Shown in pieces: positions 1 through 8,920 of a stretch of DNA of 64,000 nt. How positions within the stretch are numbered: the first letter of the stretch is position 1; every line of letters begins with the position of its first letter. The position numbers and the translations under genes are program-made. The notes beneath the pieces were generated by a model. The model made no database searches. It was not told where the DNA came from and saw only the letters and a program-made list of their open reading frames with translations. This stretch comes from Streptomyces tardus (GTDB lineage: Bacteria > Actinomycetota > Actinomycetes > Streptomycetales > Streptomycetaceae), in assembly GCF_018101125.2 (NCBI RefSeq), contig NZ_JAELVF020000001.1, positions 2,546,147 through 2,610,146 of the forward strand, given 5' to 3'.

Positions 1-667
1 CTGTGGGCGGGGCCGTGGGGGAGAGGTAGCGGTCCAGCATCAGCGTCAACTCGGCGTCGAGCCGGTCCAGTTCGGCTCCGGCCCCGTCCGGGGCGTCGAC
101 CAGGGCGGGAGCGGTGAGGGTGAAGGACCAGGTGGCCAGGAGTACGGAGCGCGCGAGCAGCCCCGGGGCGCCGGTGCGCACCGAACCGTCCTCCATCCCG
201 GCCCGCACCCCGCCCTCCAGGAGTTCCAGCTGCTCGTTGGTGCTCGTTCCCCGACGGCGGAGGAGATAGGGGAGCAGGAAGTCCGGATCCAGGTCGACGA
301 TCTTGCGCAGGATCGGGTGCGTCCTGATCCGCCGCGCCATCTCCACCACGGTGGCGACCAGGAGGCTCCTGGCGCCGTTCGCGGCGACCGGCGGCTGCGC
401 CTCGATCCGGCTCGTGACGTCCTGGCTCAGTGCGGCCCACTCGCGGGTGATCAGCGCGCCGACCACCTCGCGGACACCGCCCCAGCGCCGGTACAGCGTG
501 GCCCGGGAGACGCCCGCGTACCGGGCGATGTCGGCCATGGTCATCCGCTGCATGCCGATCGCGAGCAGCAGCTCGTACGCCGCGTCGAGGATCTGCTCCT
601 CGGGGATGGCGTTGGCAGGCTTGGGATGGGTGGGCGATGCGTCTGCCCCGTTGCTTCGCTGCGACAT
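1..667 (-). CDS. TetR/AcrR family transcriptional regulator (3' end outside window)
   Basis: At least 222 residues; the frame is still open at base 1, so the C-terminus is missing. The N-terminal helix-turn-helix is clear (EEQILDAAYELL, then MTMADIARYAGVSRATLYRR), followed by a helical ligand-binding domain. ATG at 667 is chosen because the next upstream ATG (672) runs straight into TGA. It is divergent from the oxidase/lipid-kinase pair starting at 864, with 196 bp between them, so it probably controls that pair and itself. From memory, a similar regulator/flavoprotein/DAG-kinase order exists in Mycobacterium tuberculosis (Rv2250c-Rv2252). The ligand is unknown. Confidence 0.88.
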   Translation of the reverse strand, partial: MSQRSNGADASPTHPKPANAIPEEQILDAAYELLLAIGMQRMTMADIARYAGVSRATLYRRWGGVREVVGALITREWAALSQDVTSRIEAQPPVAANGARSLLVATVVEMARRIRTHPILRKIVDLDPDFLLPYLLRRRGTSTNEQLELLEGGVRAGMEDGSVRTGAPGLLARSVLLATWSFTLTAPALVDAPDGAGAELDRLDAELTLMLDRYLSPTAPPT

Positions 668-863
668 CACATGTAGAAGTGTATCAGCGACGTTCGCGGG
701 GTGCCGGGCCTCCGGCCCCGGCCGCGGGGGTTGCCGCAGGTGCTCGGGCGCCGCACCCGCGAAGCCGCAGAGCGCCCGTATCCGCCCGTACACCCGTACG
801 CCCGTACCGCCACCGCACCGAGCAGGCCGCGTGCCCGCCGAGCAGGAAACCAGGGACCGCCAG

Positions 864-2492
864 ATGACTGAGTCAGATCTCCCCGTCGTGGACTTCCACC
901 CGTACCGCTGGGGCGACCCGGACCGCCCCGCGGAGCTGTCCGGCGCGGTGCACGAGGCGCTGGCCGCCTTCGGCGTGCGAGCACCCGCGTGCGGGCCGGT
1001 CGAGCCGGCCGACGCCGCGCTGCCGGACATCGTGCTCACCGACGGGGCGCGGGCCGCGCTGGAGGTGGCGGTCGGCGCCGAGTACGTGCGCTACGACCGC
1101 GAGGCGCGAGTGGGCCACACCCGCGGCTGGTCCACCCCCGACCTGCTGCGGCTGCGTTCCGGCGACGCCTCGGACGCCCCGGACGCGGTCGCGCTGCCCG
1201 GCAGCCACGAGGAGGTCGTCGCTCTCCTCGGCGCGTGTGCCGAGCATCACGTCGCCGTCGTCCCGTACTCCGGCGGCACCTCCGTCGTCGGCGGGCTCGC
1301 CCCCGCGCGCGACGGCTTCCACGGCGTAGTCGCCCTGGACATGGGCCGGTTGGACGCGGTGGTGGCCGTCGACGAGATCTCCCGCACCGCCACGTTCCAG
1401 GCGGGCATGCGCGGTGTGACGGCCGAAAAGGCCCTGCGCGAGCGGAACCTGACGCTGGGTCACTTTCCGCAGTCCTACGAGGGCGCGAGCATCGGCGGTT
1501 ACGCGGCGGCCCGTTCGGCCGGCCAGTCCTCGGCCGGCTACGGACGCTTCGACGACATGGTGGTCGGCCTCACGCTGGCCACCCCGCGCGGAACCGTCGA
1601 GCTGGGCACCGCCCCCAAGTCCGCCGCCGGGCCCGACCTCCGGCAGCTGGTGCTCGGCTCCGAGGGGGCGCTCGGCGTCATCACCTCGGTGACGGTGCGG
1701 GTGCGTCCCGCGCCCGCGGTCCGCGTCTTCGAGACCTGGCGGTTCGAGACCTTCGAGGCCGGCGCCGAGGCGCTGCGCAGGCTCGTCCAGGACGGTCCGG
1801 TGCCCACCGTGCTGCGCCTGTCCGACGAGGCGGAGACCTCCATCAACCTCGCCGACCCCTCCGCGCTCAACGGCGGCGGTGCCGGCGGCTGCCTGGCCGT
1901 CACCGGTTACGAGGGCGCCGCGGCGGAGGTCGAGTCCCGCCGAGCCGGCGCCACCGCGGTGCTCAGCGCCGCGGGCGGCGCGCCGGAGGGCACCGACGGC
2001 GGTGAGGCGTGGCGCACGGGACGTTTCCGCGCGCCGTACTACCGCGACCCGCTGCTGGAGGCCGGCGTCCTGATCGAGACACTGGAGACCGTCACCTTCT
2101 GGTCGAACCTGCACGCGCTGCGCGCCGCCGTCACTCAGGCGCTGACCACGGCGCTCACCGACCAGGGCACTCCGCCGCTGGTGCTCTGCCACATCTCGCA
2201 CGTCTACGAGACGGGCGCCTCGCTCTACTTCACCGTGGCCTGCGCCCAGGCGGAGGACCCGTTCGGGCAGTGGCGCACCGCCAAGACCGCCGCCAACGAC
2301 GCGATCCGCGCGGCCGGCGCGGCGATCACCCACCACCACGGCGTGGGCACCGACCACCGGGACACCTACCGCCAGGAGATCGGTCCGCTGGCGGTGGAGA
2401 CGCTGCGTGCGGCCAAGCAGGCGCTGGACCCGACCGGCATCCTCAACCCCGGCGTGCTGATCGCCCCGGAGCGCCCGGAGGCCGGCGCATGA
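864..2492 (+). CDS. FAD-binding oxidase, alkyl-DHAP synthase-like
   Basis: 542 residues. A PCMH-type FAD_binding_4 domain (about residues 95-280) contains VVPYSGGTSVVGG, the usual flavin-pyrophosphate loop, and GSEGALGVIT; the C-terminal FAD-oxidase C domain ends HHHGVGTDHRD...LDPTGILNPG, typical of the glycolate oxidase D / alkyldihydroxyacetonephosphate synthase family. ATG 864 has AGGGA 7 nt upstream; an open frame to 303 has no coding character. Its stop overlaps the start of the lipid kinase (ATGA), so the two are translationally coupled. A role in lipid metabolism is inferred from family and partner; the substrate cannot be read from sequence. Confidence 0.85.
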   Translation: MTESDLPVVDFHPYRWGDPDRPAELSGAVHEALAAFGVRAPACGPVEPADAALPDIVLTDGARAALEVAVGAEYVRYDREARVGHTRGWSTPDLLRLRSGDASDAPDAVALPGSHEEVVALLGACAEHHVAVVPYSGGTSVVGGLAPARDGFHGVVALDMGRLDAVVAVDEISRTATFQAGMRGVTAEKALRERNLTLGHFPQSYEGASIGGYAAARSAGQSSAGYGRFDDMVVGLTLATPRGTVELGTAPKSAAGPDLRQLVLGSEGALGVITSVTVRVRPAPAVRVFETWRFETFEAGAEALRRLVQDGPVPTVLRLSDEAETSINLADPSALNGGGAGGCLAVTGYEGAAAEVESRRAGATAVLSAAGGAPEGTDGGEAWRTGRFRAPYYRDPLLEAGVLIETLETVTFWSNLHALRAAVTQALTTALTDQGTPPLVLCHISHVYETGASLYFTVACAQAEDPFGQWRTAKTAANDAIRAAGAAITHHHGVGTDHRDTYRQEIGPLAVETLRAAKQALDPTGILNPGVLIAPERPEAGA

Positions 2493-3508
2493 GCCCGGCC
2501 GACACCGGCCCGACCGGCCAGGGCGGTACGGACGCGGGCGGCGCGGACGCGGGCCCGGACACGGACGCGGGCCCGGAAGCGGGCGGCGGTACGGGCGCGG
2601 GCGCGGGTGCCGGCGGAGGCGCGGGTACGGCGCGCACGTTCACCGCGCTCGTCAACCCGATCTCCGGCGGCGGTACCGCGTGGCAGTTCTGGCAGCCCGT
2701 CGCCGAACGCCTGACCGCCGCCGGCGCCACCGTCCACTCGGTGCGCACCACCGGACGCGAGGACGCCGTGGAGCGCGCCGAACGGGCCGCGGCGCAGGGG
2801 CACATCGTCGTCGCGGTCGGCGGGGACGGGCTGGTGCGCGACGTGGCCGAGGGCGTGGTCGCCTCGGCCGGCGTCCTGGCCATCGCCCCCGCCGGACGCG
2901 GAAACGACCTGGCGAAGACGCTCGGGGTGCCCCGGGAGACGGCAGCCCTCGCCGAGCTGCTGCTGCGTGCCGCGCCCAGGGCGCTGGACGTGGCCGAGGT
3001 CAACGGCGTGATCGCGCCCGGCAACGTGTACGTCGGCATCGACTCGATGGCCACCCGCATCATCAACGACAACCGCTGGATGCCCGGGCTGCTGCTCTAC
3101 CGGCTCGCTCCGGTGCGCGCCATCATGAAGTGGCGTGCGGTGCGCTACGAGTTGGTGGTCGACGGAGAACCCCGCCGCCTCACCGGGCACACCGTGATCG
3201 TCGCCAACTCCGGTGCGTACGGCCACGGTCTGCGGATCGTCCCCTCCGCGGTCCCCGACGACGGGGAACTGGACCTGCTGACGGTCGGCGACGGCCCCCG
3301 CCACCAGGTGGTGCGGTTCATGAACAAGGTCAAGGACGGCACCCACGTCGACCGGCCCGAAGTGACCGTGGGCCGGGTGCGGACCGTCACCATCGACGCC
3401 GACCGCCCGGTCCCGGTCTGTGTGGACGGCGACGAGGTCACCACGCTTCCGGCCGAGGTCACCATCCGTCCAGGGGCGCTCAACTGCCTGGTCCCCGACG
3501 GCAGTTGA
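2489..3508 (+). CDS. Diacylglycerol kinase family lipid kinase
   Basis: 339 residues. The N-terminal ~48 residues are a Gly/Ala/Asp-rich low-complexity stretch of near-tandem GADAG/GPDTDAG units; the DAGK catalytic domain follows (TALVNPISGGGTA, VVAVGGDGLVRDVAEG, APAGRGNDLAKTLG), with the beta-sandwich C-domain ending in VCVDGDEVTTLPAEVTI. The GGDG nucleotide loop is intact although the usual following Thr is Leu. It likely phosphorylates diacylglycerol or a related lipid at the membrane. ATGA overlap with the preceding oxidase shows an operon; a strong hairpin follows the stop. Confidence 0.87.
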   Translation: MSPADTGPTGQGGTDAGGADAGPDTDAGPEAGGGTGAGAGAGGGAGTARTFTALVNPISGGGTAWQFWQPVAERLTAAGATVHSVRTTGREDAVERAERAAAQGHIVVAVGGDGLVRDVAEGVVASAGVLAIAPAGRGNDLAKTLGVPRETAALAELLLRAAPRALDVAEVNGVIAPGNVYVGIDSMATRIINDNRWMPGLLLYRLAPVRAIMKWRAVRYELVVDGEPRRLTGHTVIVANSGAYGHGLRIVPSAVPDDGELDLLTVGDGPRHQVVRFMNKVKDGTHVDRPEVTVGRVRTVTIDADRPVPVCVDGDEVTTLPAEVTIRPGALNCLVPDGS

Positions 3509-3520
3509 CAGCGGCAGGCG

Positions 3521-3563
3521 CAGTTACGGCGGCGGTGGGCGCAACCCTTCGCCGCCGTAACTG
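3521..3563 (+). terminator. Hairpin after the lipid kinase gene
   Basis: Perfect 14-bp stem: CAGTTACGGCGGCG (3521-3534) pairs with its reverse complement at 3550-3563 across a 15-nt loop, 12 nt after the stop. There is no U-tract, as is common for Streptomyces terminators. Confidence 0.65.
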
Positions 3564-3713
3564 TGGCCGGCACCCGTACGTGATCGGGGGCCCACCGGCG
3601 TGTGCCGGGCACGGAGCGGACCGGAGCATGGCAGGGCACGCGCCGGGTGCCGGTGTCGGACCGCCGACGTCCCGGACTCCGACGTCCCGGACTCCGACCA
3701 CGGGAGGCCCGCC

Positions 3714-4319
3714 ATGCCGCAGCCCCGCTCGACCGCCCCCCGGCCCGAACCGAGCCCGCGTGCCCACCGGCCGCGCGGCGGACTTCGGGGTGCTCACTCC
3801 GCCCCGAACAGCCGCGATGCGTACGGTGGTTGGGGCCCGGACCTGGACGGCCGCGGCGGGTCGCGGCGCACGCCGGCCGGCCCCGTACCGGCCTCGATCC
3901 GCTCTTCAAGCGCCCTGTGGCTGCCGGCCGTTGGTGCCGAAGTTTTCGAAACGCTGCTGGGTGCGGGCCAGTTGCTCGCCGACGCGGATTCCTCCGGCGC
4001 CGAGCCGGCGCTCGGTCTGCTCGTTCGCGGTGCGGTCTGCGGCGCGGCGGTGTGGCTCGTCCTGCGGCTGCGCGCGGGCAGCAACCGGGCGCGGCTGCTG
4101 CTGGCGTTCGGGCTCGGCATCCTCGGCACGCTCTCCCTGGTGGCCGGACCGCTCGGACACCTCCTGGACGGCGGCAGCGTCGGCGACGCGCTGGCCTCGG
4201 CCGGAGCCGTCGACCTGCTCTTCGGGGCGAGCCGCACACTGCATCTGCTCGCGGTGCTGGCGGCCGTCCCGCTGATGTTCCGTCCCGCCGCCAACTCCTG
4301 GATTCGCGCTCGCAGTTGA
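3714..4319 (+). CDS. Small integral membrane protein, unknown function
   Basis: 201 residues. The first ~60 are Pro/Arg/Ser-rich and probably cytosolic; about four hydrophobic segments follow (around LWLPAVGAEVFETLLGAG, LLVRGAVCGAAVWLVL, LLLAFGLGILGTLSLVAG and LHLLAVLAAVPLMF). ATG 3714 is chosen for the GGGAGG Shine-Dalgarno at 3702-3707; the open frame from 3600 has no such site and covers a 15-bp tandem duplication (gacgtcccggactcc, twice). No family recognised; it stands alone between two convergent neighbours. Confidence 0.65.
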   Translation: MPQPRSTAPRPEPSPRAHRPRGGLRGAHSAPNSRDAYGGWGPDLDGRGGSRRTPAGPVPASIRSSSALWLPAVGAEVFETLLGAGQLLADADSSGAEPALGLLVRGAVCGAAVWLVLRLRAGSNRARLLLAFGLGILGTLSLVAGPLGHLLDGGSVGDALASAGAVDLLFGASRTLHLLAVLAAVPLMFRPAANSWIRARS

Positions 4320-4360
4320 CCGCCCGGCCCGCAGGCCGGTGCACGGCCCGCCAGAGGCCG

Positions 4361-4394
4361 GTGCACGCCGCGGAACGGTGCACGCCGCGGAACG
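4361..4394. repeat. 17-bp tandem duplication in the 4320-4498 gap
   Basis: GTGCACGCCGCGGAACG occurs twice head to tail. It lies between the convergent ends of the membrane-protein gene and the DUF3048 gene; no coding signal is seen in the gap. Confidence 0.7.
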
Positions 4395-4498
4395 GTGCAC
4401 GGCGTGCGCACGGTCGCGCGCCGACCGGGCCCGACCGTCGCGGCGTCCCGTGCGCAGCCACCGGGCGGGGCGGCTGCGCACGGGGCACCGGGGCGGGG

Positions 4499-5503
4499 TC
4501 AGCGCTCCTCGTAGACCACCCAGGTCTGGCCCGGGTCGAAGGGCATCGGCTCGCCGTTCGGCAGGGTGTACGTGGTGCCGTCCTTCTCGTTGTCGCGCTT
4601 CCAGGTCGTCTCGAACGCCTCGCCGTCGCGCAGCACCGTGGCCTCGCCCTCGCCGACGGTCTCGATGAACGGTGTCGTGTTGGTCGGGTCCTGGAAGTCG
4701 GACGGCGGCATGTCCACCTTCTGGACCACGACCGTCTTGCCGCCGAGCTGCTCGCCGTCGGTGCTCATGGCCGGCTCGCCGTCGAAGGAGGCGAGCCAGC
4801 GCTCCTCCTCCGCCGACCACTTGACGCCGATCTCGGCGGTCCCGTAGTTGACCGTGCGCTCCTCGGTCGGTTCGCCCCCCTCGGGCCTGTCGCCGAAGCG
4901 CAGTCCGATGTCCGCGCTCAGGCTCGCCTCGCCGGCCTCGTCCAGGATGGCCTGCGGGTCGACGTAGAGGTTGTGCGGCGCCGGGCGGTCGTCGGCACGG
5001 CGGAAGGCGCTGGGGAAGTTGTCGTTGGAGAGGTTGAAGATCGGCGACTTGTCGAGGATCTCGTCGACGCCCTTCTGCGCGCCGGAGTAGGCGAGCGCCG
5101 GGCGGTCGAAGGTCTGGAGCTGCTCCGCGTTGTACTCGCGGGCGCTGCGCACCGGCCCGATGGTGTCGGGGAGTTGGCTGGAGTAGATGCCGATCAGCCG
5201 GCTCATTCCGCCTTCGACCTTCTCCACGTACACCATGTCCGCGTCCTCGACGTTGGTGTGCGGGCGGGCGCCCGAGGCGTTGTCGATCTTCACGGCGAGC
5301 ACGGGCGCGGGCTCGGCCGGCAGGCCGGTGAACGGGGAGGTCTGCTCGGCGGGGGTGGCGGTGTCCTCGCCGGCGTAGGACGTGGCGGCGGTGCCGGCGA
5401 GCAGCGTGCCGGTGGCGGCCAGTGCCAGGACCAGCCGCCTGCGGGAGACTCGGCCGCCGGTCCGGCGGGGCTCTGCGGAGGTGGGGGGAGTGGTGCGCGA
5501 CAT
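4499..5503 (-). CDS. DUF3048 (YerB-like) exported protein
   Basis: 334 residues. The N-terminus has a twin-arginine type signal (SRRRLVLALAATGTLL, then an AATSYA-like cleavage region). The mature part matches DUF3048: PVLAVKIDNASGARPHTNVEDADMVY, then IGPVRSAREYNAEQL, and a C-terminal half with GGKTVVVQKVDM, ending DPGQTWVVYEER. ATG 5503 has GGAAGG about 7 nt upstream. The family is extracytoplasmic and uncharacterised; the ligand is unknown. Transcribed away from ggt. Confidence 0.82.
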   Translation of the reverse strand: MSRTTPPTSAEPRRTGGRVSRRRLVLALAATGTLLAGTAATSYAGEDTATPAEQTSPFTGLPAEPAPVLAVKIDNASGARPHTNVEDADMVYVEKVEGGMSRLIGIYSSQLPDTIGPVRSAREYNAEQLQTFDRPALAYSGAQKGVDEILDKSPIFNLSNDNFPSAFRRADDRPAPHNLYVDPQAILDEAGEASLSADIGLRFGDRPEGGEPTEERTVNYGTAEIGVKWSAEEERWLASFDGEPAMSTDGEQLGGKTVVVQKVDMPPSDFQDPTNTTPFIETVGEGEATVLRDGEAFETTWKRDNEKDGTTYTLPNGEPMPFDPGQTWVVYEER

Positions 5504-5783
5504 GGCAAGCCTTCCGGTGTGGGGATGCGGGCGGCAGAGGGACACCCCACAGCGGTTCGCGGCAATCGTCAAGACCATCGCACCGGTTGGTCGGTAGCTG
5601 CACTGACCAGCGACAACGAGTCGGCCGATCGGGCGGGTGGGCCGATTGGGGAGGTTCGTGTCGTCAACGCGTCCACCCGGCCCAATTCCTTCCCATGTAT
5701 GGCATGTCCGCTGCGAAAGGGAGGAACATTGGTCCCCGCGCTCGGCCGGTATGCGCCCACGGGTCGTCACAACGGAGGTACGG

Positions 5784-7619
5784 ATGCGTCGTTCGTTCGC
5801 CCGAAGCTGTTCGTTGGTCGCGGTGGCGGCCGTGGTCGCCACGGTCGCCGCCGCCGCGCCCCCTCCGCACGGGGCGTCCCCCGGACCGCCGGGGCAGGCC
5901 GTACCGCCCGTACCGCCCAAGGAGTCCGTCGCGACCGGTCACGGCGGCGCCGTCGCCAGTGTCGACCGGGACGCCTCCGCCGCCGGGCTCGAAGTGCTGC
6001 GCAGGGGCGGCAACGCGGCCGACGCCGCCGTCGCCACCGCAGCCGCACTCGGGGTCACCGAGCCGTACTCCTCCGGAATCGGCGGCGGTGGCTACTTCGT
6101 CCACTACGACGCCCGGTCCGGTCAGGTGCGGACGGTCGACGGGCGGGAGACCGCGCCGCTGGCCGCCGACCGCGACCTGTTCCTGGAGGACGGTGAACCG
6201 CTGTCGTTCGACGAGGCCGTCAACAGCGGCCTGAGCGTCGGCACTCCCGGTACGCCCGCCACCTGGGACGCGGCGTTGCGCGCCTGGGGCAGCAGGCCAC
6301 TGGCCGATCTGCTCGAGCCCGCCGAGAAGCTCGCCCGCGAGGGCTTCACCGTCGACGACAACTTCCGGGACCAGACCGCCTCCAACGAGGAGCGGTTCGC
6401 CGACTTCCCCGACACCGCGGAACTCTTCCTGCCCGACGGCGAACTTCCCGTCGTCGGCAGCACCCTGAAGAACCCCGACCTCGCCGACACCTACCGGCGC
6501 ATGGCCGACAAGGGCGTACGGGACTTCTACCGCGGCCCGGTGGCCCGGGACATCGTGCGCACCGTGAACGCGCCGCGCGTGGACCCCGACGCCGACCGGA
6601 CCGTACGGCCGGGCGAGCTGTCGCTGCGCGACCTGCGGCGGTACGCGACCAAGCAGCAGCGCCCCAGCCACACCCGCTACCGCGGTCTGGACATCCACTC
6701 GATGGCGCCCTCCTCCTCCGGCGGTACGACGGTCGGGGAGGCGCTCAACATTCTGGAGTCGACCGGCGAGCTGTCGTCCTCCGACGAGACGGCCTACCGC
6801 CACCGCTCGATCGAGGCATCCCGGATCGCCTTCGCCGACCGCGGCCGATGGGTCGGCGACCCGGCTCACGAGCGGGTGCCCACCCGGCAGTTGCTCTCCC
6901 AGCGTTTCGCGGACTCCCGCGCCTGTCTCCTCGACGACGACGCCGCGCTGACCAGTCCGCTGGCGCCCGGCAACCCGTACGACCCCCAGGACTGCGACCG
7001 CGGTACGGGCACGCCGGTGCCCTCCGGCCCGGAGGGCGTCAGCACGACGCATCTGACGACTTCGGACCGCTGGGGCAATGTGGTCGCCTACACCCTGACC
7101 ATCGAGTCCACCGGCGGCAGCGCGATGACCGTCCCGGGCCGCGGCTTCCTGCTCAACAACGAGCTGACGGACTTCAACTTCGAACCGGTCAACCCCGAGG
7201 TGCACGACCCCAACCTCCCCGGCCCCGGCAAACGTCCGCGGTCCTCGATGGCGCCGACGATCGTGCTGGAGCGCGGCAGTCCGGTGCTCGCCGTCGGCAG
7301 CCCGGGCGGCGCGACCATCATCACCACCGTGCTCCAGCTGCTGACCGGCGTGCTCGACCGCGGGCAGTCGCTCCCCGAGGCGATCAACGCCCCGCGGGCG
7401 AGCCAGCGCGACACCCCCCGCACCGACCTCGAACCGGAACTGTGGGACAGCCCGGTACGCGTCGAACTGGAGGCGCTGGGGCACGAGTTCAGCCGCAGCG
7501 CCTCGATCGGCCGGGCCACCGGTATCCAGCGGCTGCCCGGCGGCAAGTGGCTGGCGGCGGCGGAGAAGACGCGCGGCGGGGGCGGCTCGGCGATGATGGT
7601 ACACCCCGACCGCCGCTGA
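5784..7619 (+). CDS. ggt: Gamma-glutamyltransferase precursor
   Basis: 611 residues with a Sec-type signal (MRRSFARSCSLVAVAAVVATVAAAA). The N-terminal heavy-chain region shows GHGGAVASVDRDASAAGLEVLRRGG-type family sequence and the GIGGGG turn; the autocleavage site is Thr421 in STTHLTTSD, which becomes the nucleophile of the small subunit, followed by GSAMTVPGRGFLLNNELTDF and GSPGGATIITTV. Secreted enzyme that hydrolyses or transfers the gamma-glutamyl group of glutathione-like peptides. GGAGG at 5774-5778 sets the ATG. It is convergent with the rpmB-rpsN operon. Confidence 0.93.
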   Translation: MRRSFARSCSLVAVAAVVATVAAAAPPPHGASPGPPGQAVPPVPPKESVATGHGGAVASVDRDASAAGLEVLRRGGNAADAAVATAAALGVTEPYSSGIGGGGYFVHYDARSGQVRTVDGRETAPLAADRDLFLEDGEPLSFDEAVNSGLSVGTPGTPATWDAALRAWGSRPLADLLEPAEKLAREGFTVDDNFRDQTASNEERFADFPDTAELFLPDGELPVVGSTLKNPDLADTYRRMADKGVRDFYRGPVARDIVRTVNAPRVDPDADRTVRPGELSLRDLRRYATKQQRPSHTRYRGLDIHSMAPSSSGGTTVGEALNILESTGELSSSDETAYRHRSIEASRIAFADRGRWVGDPAHERVPTRQLLSQRFADSRACLLDDDAALTSPLAPGNPYDPQDCDRGTGTPVPSGPEGVSTTHLTTSDRWGNVVAYTLTIESTGGSAMTVPGRGFLLNNELTDFNFEPVNPEVHDPNLPGPGKRPRSSMAPTIVLERGSPVLAVGSPGGATIITTVLQLLTGVLDRGQSLPEAINAPRASQRDTPRTDLEPELWDSPVRVELEALGHEFSRSASIGRATGIQRLPGGKWLAAAEKTRGGGGSAMMVHPDRR

Positions 7620-7646
7620 CCGCGATCGGCCGCCGACCGCACCGGG

Positions 7647-7680
7647 CGGGGCAGGGAACGTACGACGGCGCCCTGCCCCG
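7647..7680. terminator. Bidirectional hairpin between ggt and rpsN
   Basis: CGGGGCAGGG (7647-7656) is matched perfectly by CCCTGCCCCG (7671-7680) with a 14-nt loop, in the gap between convergent genes. Confidence 0.6.
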
Positions 7681-7773
7681 TCCGTAAACGTGGCCGACCG
7701 GATCCGGCCACCGCCGTCGGTCCCGTGGGTCCCGTCGGTTCCGGGCTCCGCGCCGTCGGCGACAGGGCGGCGG

Positions 7774-8079
7774 CTACCAGCTCGACTTGCGCACGCCGGG
7801 CAGCTTCCCGGCGTGCGCAAGCTCGCGCATCGTGATGCGCGAGAGCCCGAACGCCCGCAGATGCCCGCGCGGACGGCCGTCCACGCTGTCCCGGTTGCGC
7901 ACCCGGGCCGCGCAGGCGTCCCGCGGCTGGCGCCGCAACTCCCGTTGGGCAGCGGCCCGTGCGCCCTCCTCGGACGCCGGGTCGCGGATGATCCGCTTCA
8001 GCTCGGACCTGCGGGCGGCGTACCGCTCGACGACGGCCCTGCGCTGCTCGTTCTTCGCGATCTTGCTGCGCTTGGCCAT
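7774..8079 (-). CDS. rpsN: 30S ribosomal protein S14, zinc-independent paralogue
   Basis: 101 residues, the long S14 form: [36 protein letters not shown]. It has a single Cys and none of the paired CxxC motifs of zinc-binding S14, so this is the C-minus paralogue expected to replace the zinc form during zinc starvation. Its ATG overlaps the rpmB stop by one base (second gene of a two-gene operon read from the Zur-like site at 8340-8354). It ends convergent with ggt. Confidence 0.95.
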   Translation of the reverse strand: MAKRSKIAKNEQRRAVVERYAARRSELKRIIRDPASEEGARAAAQRELRRQPRDACAARVRNRDSVDGRPRGHLRAFGLSRITMRELAHAGKLPGVRKSSW

Positions 8080-8315
8080 CAGACCCTCCCGCCGCGTGCG
8101 CGGATACGGGCGACCGCCCGCTCGATGCCGATGGTGTCGACCGTCCTGATGCCCTTGGTGCTGAGCGTCAGCCGCACGTGCCGACCCTCGGAGGGCAGCC
8201 AGTAGCGCTTGCGCTGGATGTTGGGGTCGAAGCGGCGTGAGCTGCGCCGGTGCGAGTGCGAGATCTGTTTGCCGAACGTCGGTGCGCGGCCGGTGAGTTG
8301 GCAGTGGGCGGACAT
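8079..8315 (-). CDS. rpmB: 50S ribosomal protein L28, zinc-independent paralogue
   Basis: 78 residues: [55 protein letters not shown]. The N-terminal CxxC and the C-terminal Cys pair of housekeeping actinobacterial L28 are absent (one Cys only). First gene of the leftward operon rpmB-rpsN; a GAGAGGTGG ribosome-binding site precedes ATG 8315. The 54-bp gap to divergent rpmG carries the putative zinc operator. Confidence 0.95.
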   Translation of the reverse strand: MSAHCQLTGRAPTFGKQISHSHRRSSRRFDPNIQRKRYWLPSEGRHVRLTLSTKGIRTVDTIGIERAVARIRARGGRV

Positions 8316-8339
8316 CGGGCCACCTCTCTTCCTTAATGA

Positions 8340-8354
8340 AAACGATTGTCGTTT
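8340..8354. promoter_or_regulatory. Putative Zur operator between rpmB and rpmG
   Basis: AAACGA (8340-8345), TTG, TCGTTT (8349-8354) is a perfect 6-3-6 inverted repeat inside ATGAAAACGATTGTCG, resembling the Zur box TGAAAAYSATTTTCA as I recall it. It is an AT-rich island in GC-rich DNA, just upstream of TATAGT (8358-8363, the rpmG -10), and serves both divergent operons of zinc-free ribosomal proteins. Confidence 0.72.
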
Positions 8355-8369
8355 GTGTATAGTACCCCC

Positions 8370-8534
8370 ATGCCACGCAACGACCTCCGTCCGGTCATCC
8401 GCCTGCGGTCCACCGCAGGAACCGGCTACACGTACGTGACCCGCAAGAACCGCCGCACCAGCCCCGATCGGCTGGAGCTGCGCAAGTACGACCCGGTGGC
8501 CCGCCGCCACGTCCTCTTCCGCGAGCAGCGCTGA
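8370..8534 (+). CDS. rpmG: 50S ribosomal protein L33, zinc-independent paralogue
   Basis: 54 residues: [29 protein letters not shown]...[18 protein letters not shown]. There is no Cys, so the two CxxC zinc knuckles of C-plus L33 are missing. The start codon lies 6 nt after TATAGT with no Shine-Dalgarno, so the transcript is probably leaderless and directly under the Zur-like box. First gene of rpmG-rpmE2-COG0523/S18. Confidence 0.95.
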   Translation: MPRNDLRPVIRLRSTAGTGYTYVTRKNRRTSPDRLELRKYDPVARRHVLFREQR

Positions 8535-8650
8535 GGCGGGCGGCGGCGGGCGACCGGGCACCCGGCTCCCGCCGACCCGCACCACCGCATCGCAGTCGCA
8601 TCGCAGCCGTACCGACCCCGCAGGCCCGCACCCGGGGGCCGAGACCAGGA

Positions 8651-8920
8651 ATGAGTCCGCTTGTGAAACCCGACATCCACCCGCCGTACCGGCACGTCGT
8701 CTTCCGGGACCGGTCCGCCGACTTCGCGATCCTCACGCGTTCGACGGCCACCAGTGAGCGCACCGTCGAGTGGGAGGACGGCCGCACCTACCCCGTCATC
8801 GACGTGGAGGTCTCCTCGGCGAGCCACCCCTTCTACACCGGCCGGGCCAAGGTCATGGACACCGCCGGACGCGTCGAGCGCTTCCAGCGCCGTTACGCCC
8901 GCGGCGAGGCCGGCCGATGA
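8651..8920 (+). CDS. rpmE2: 50S ribosomal protein L31 type B (zinc-independent)
   Basis: 89 residues; [56 protein letters not shown] are diagnostic of type B L31, and no Cys is present. Start: ATG 8651 gives an extra MSPL; GTG 8663 would begin at the canonical KPxIHP motif. AGGA abuts the ATG, so the true start could be 8663. The stop overlaps the next start (ATGA). Confidence 0.93.
   Translation: MSPLVKPDIHPPYRHVVFRDRSADFAILTRSTATSERTVEWEDGRTYPVIDVEVSSASHPFYTGRAKVMDTAGRVERFQRRYARGEAGR

Noticed and set aside
303-863. N-terminal extension of the FAD oxidase frame
   Set aside because: Overlaps the antisense TetR gene and has no ribosome-binding site; family homology begins after 864.
7774-8376. 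A 200-residue form of S14
   Set aside because: The upstream 99 residues are a shadow of rpmB in another frame; MAKRSK at 8079 is the true start.
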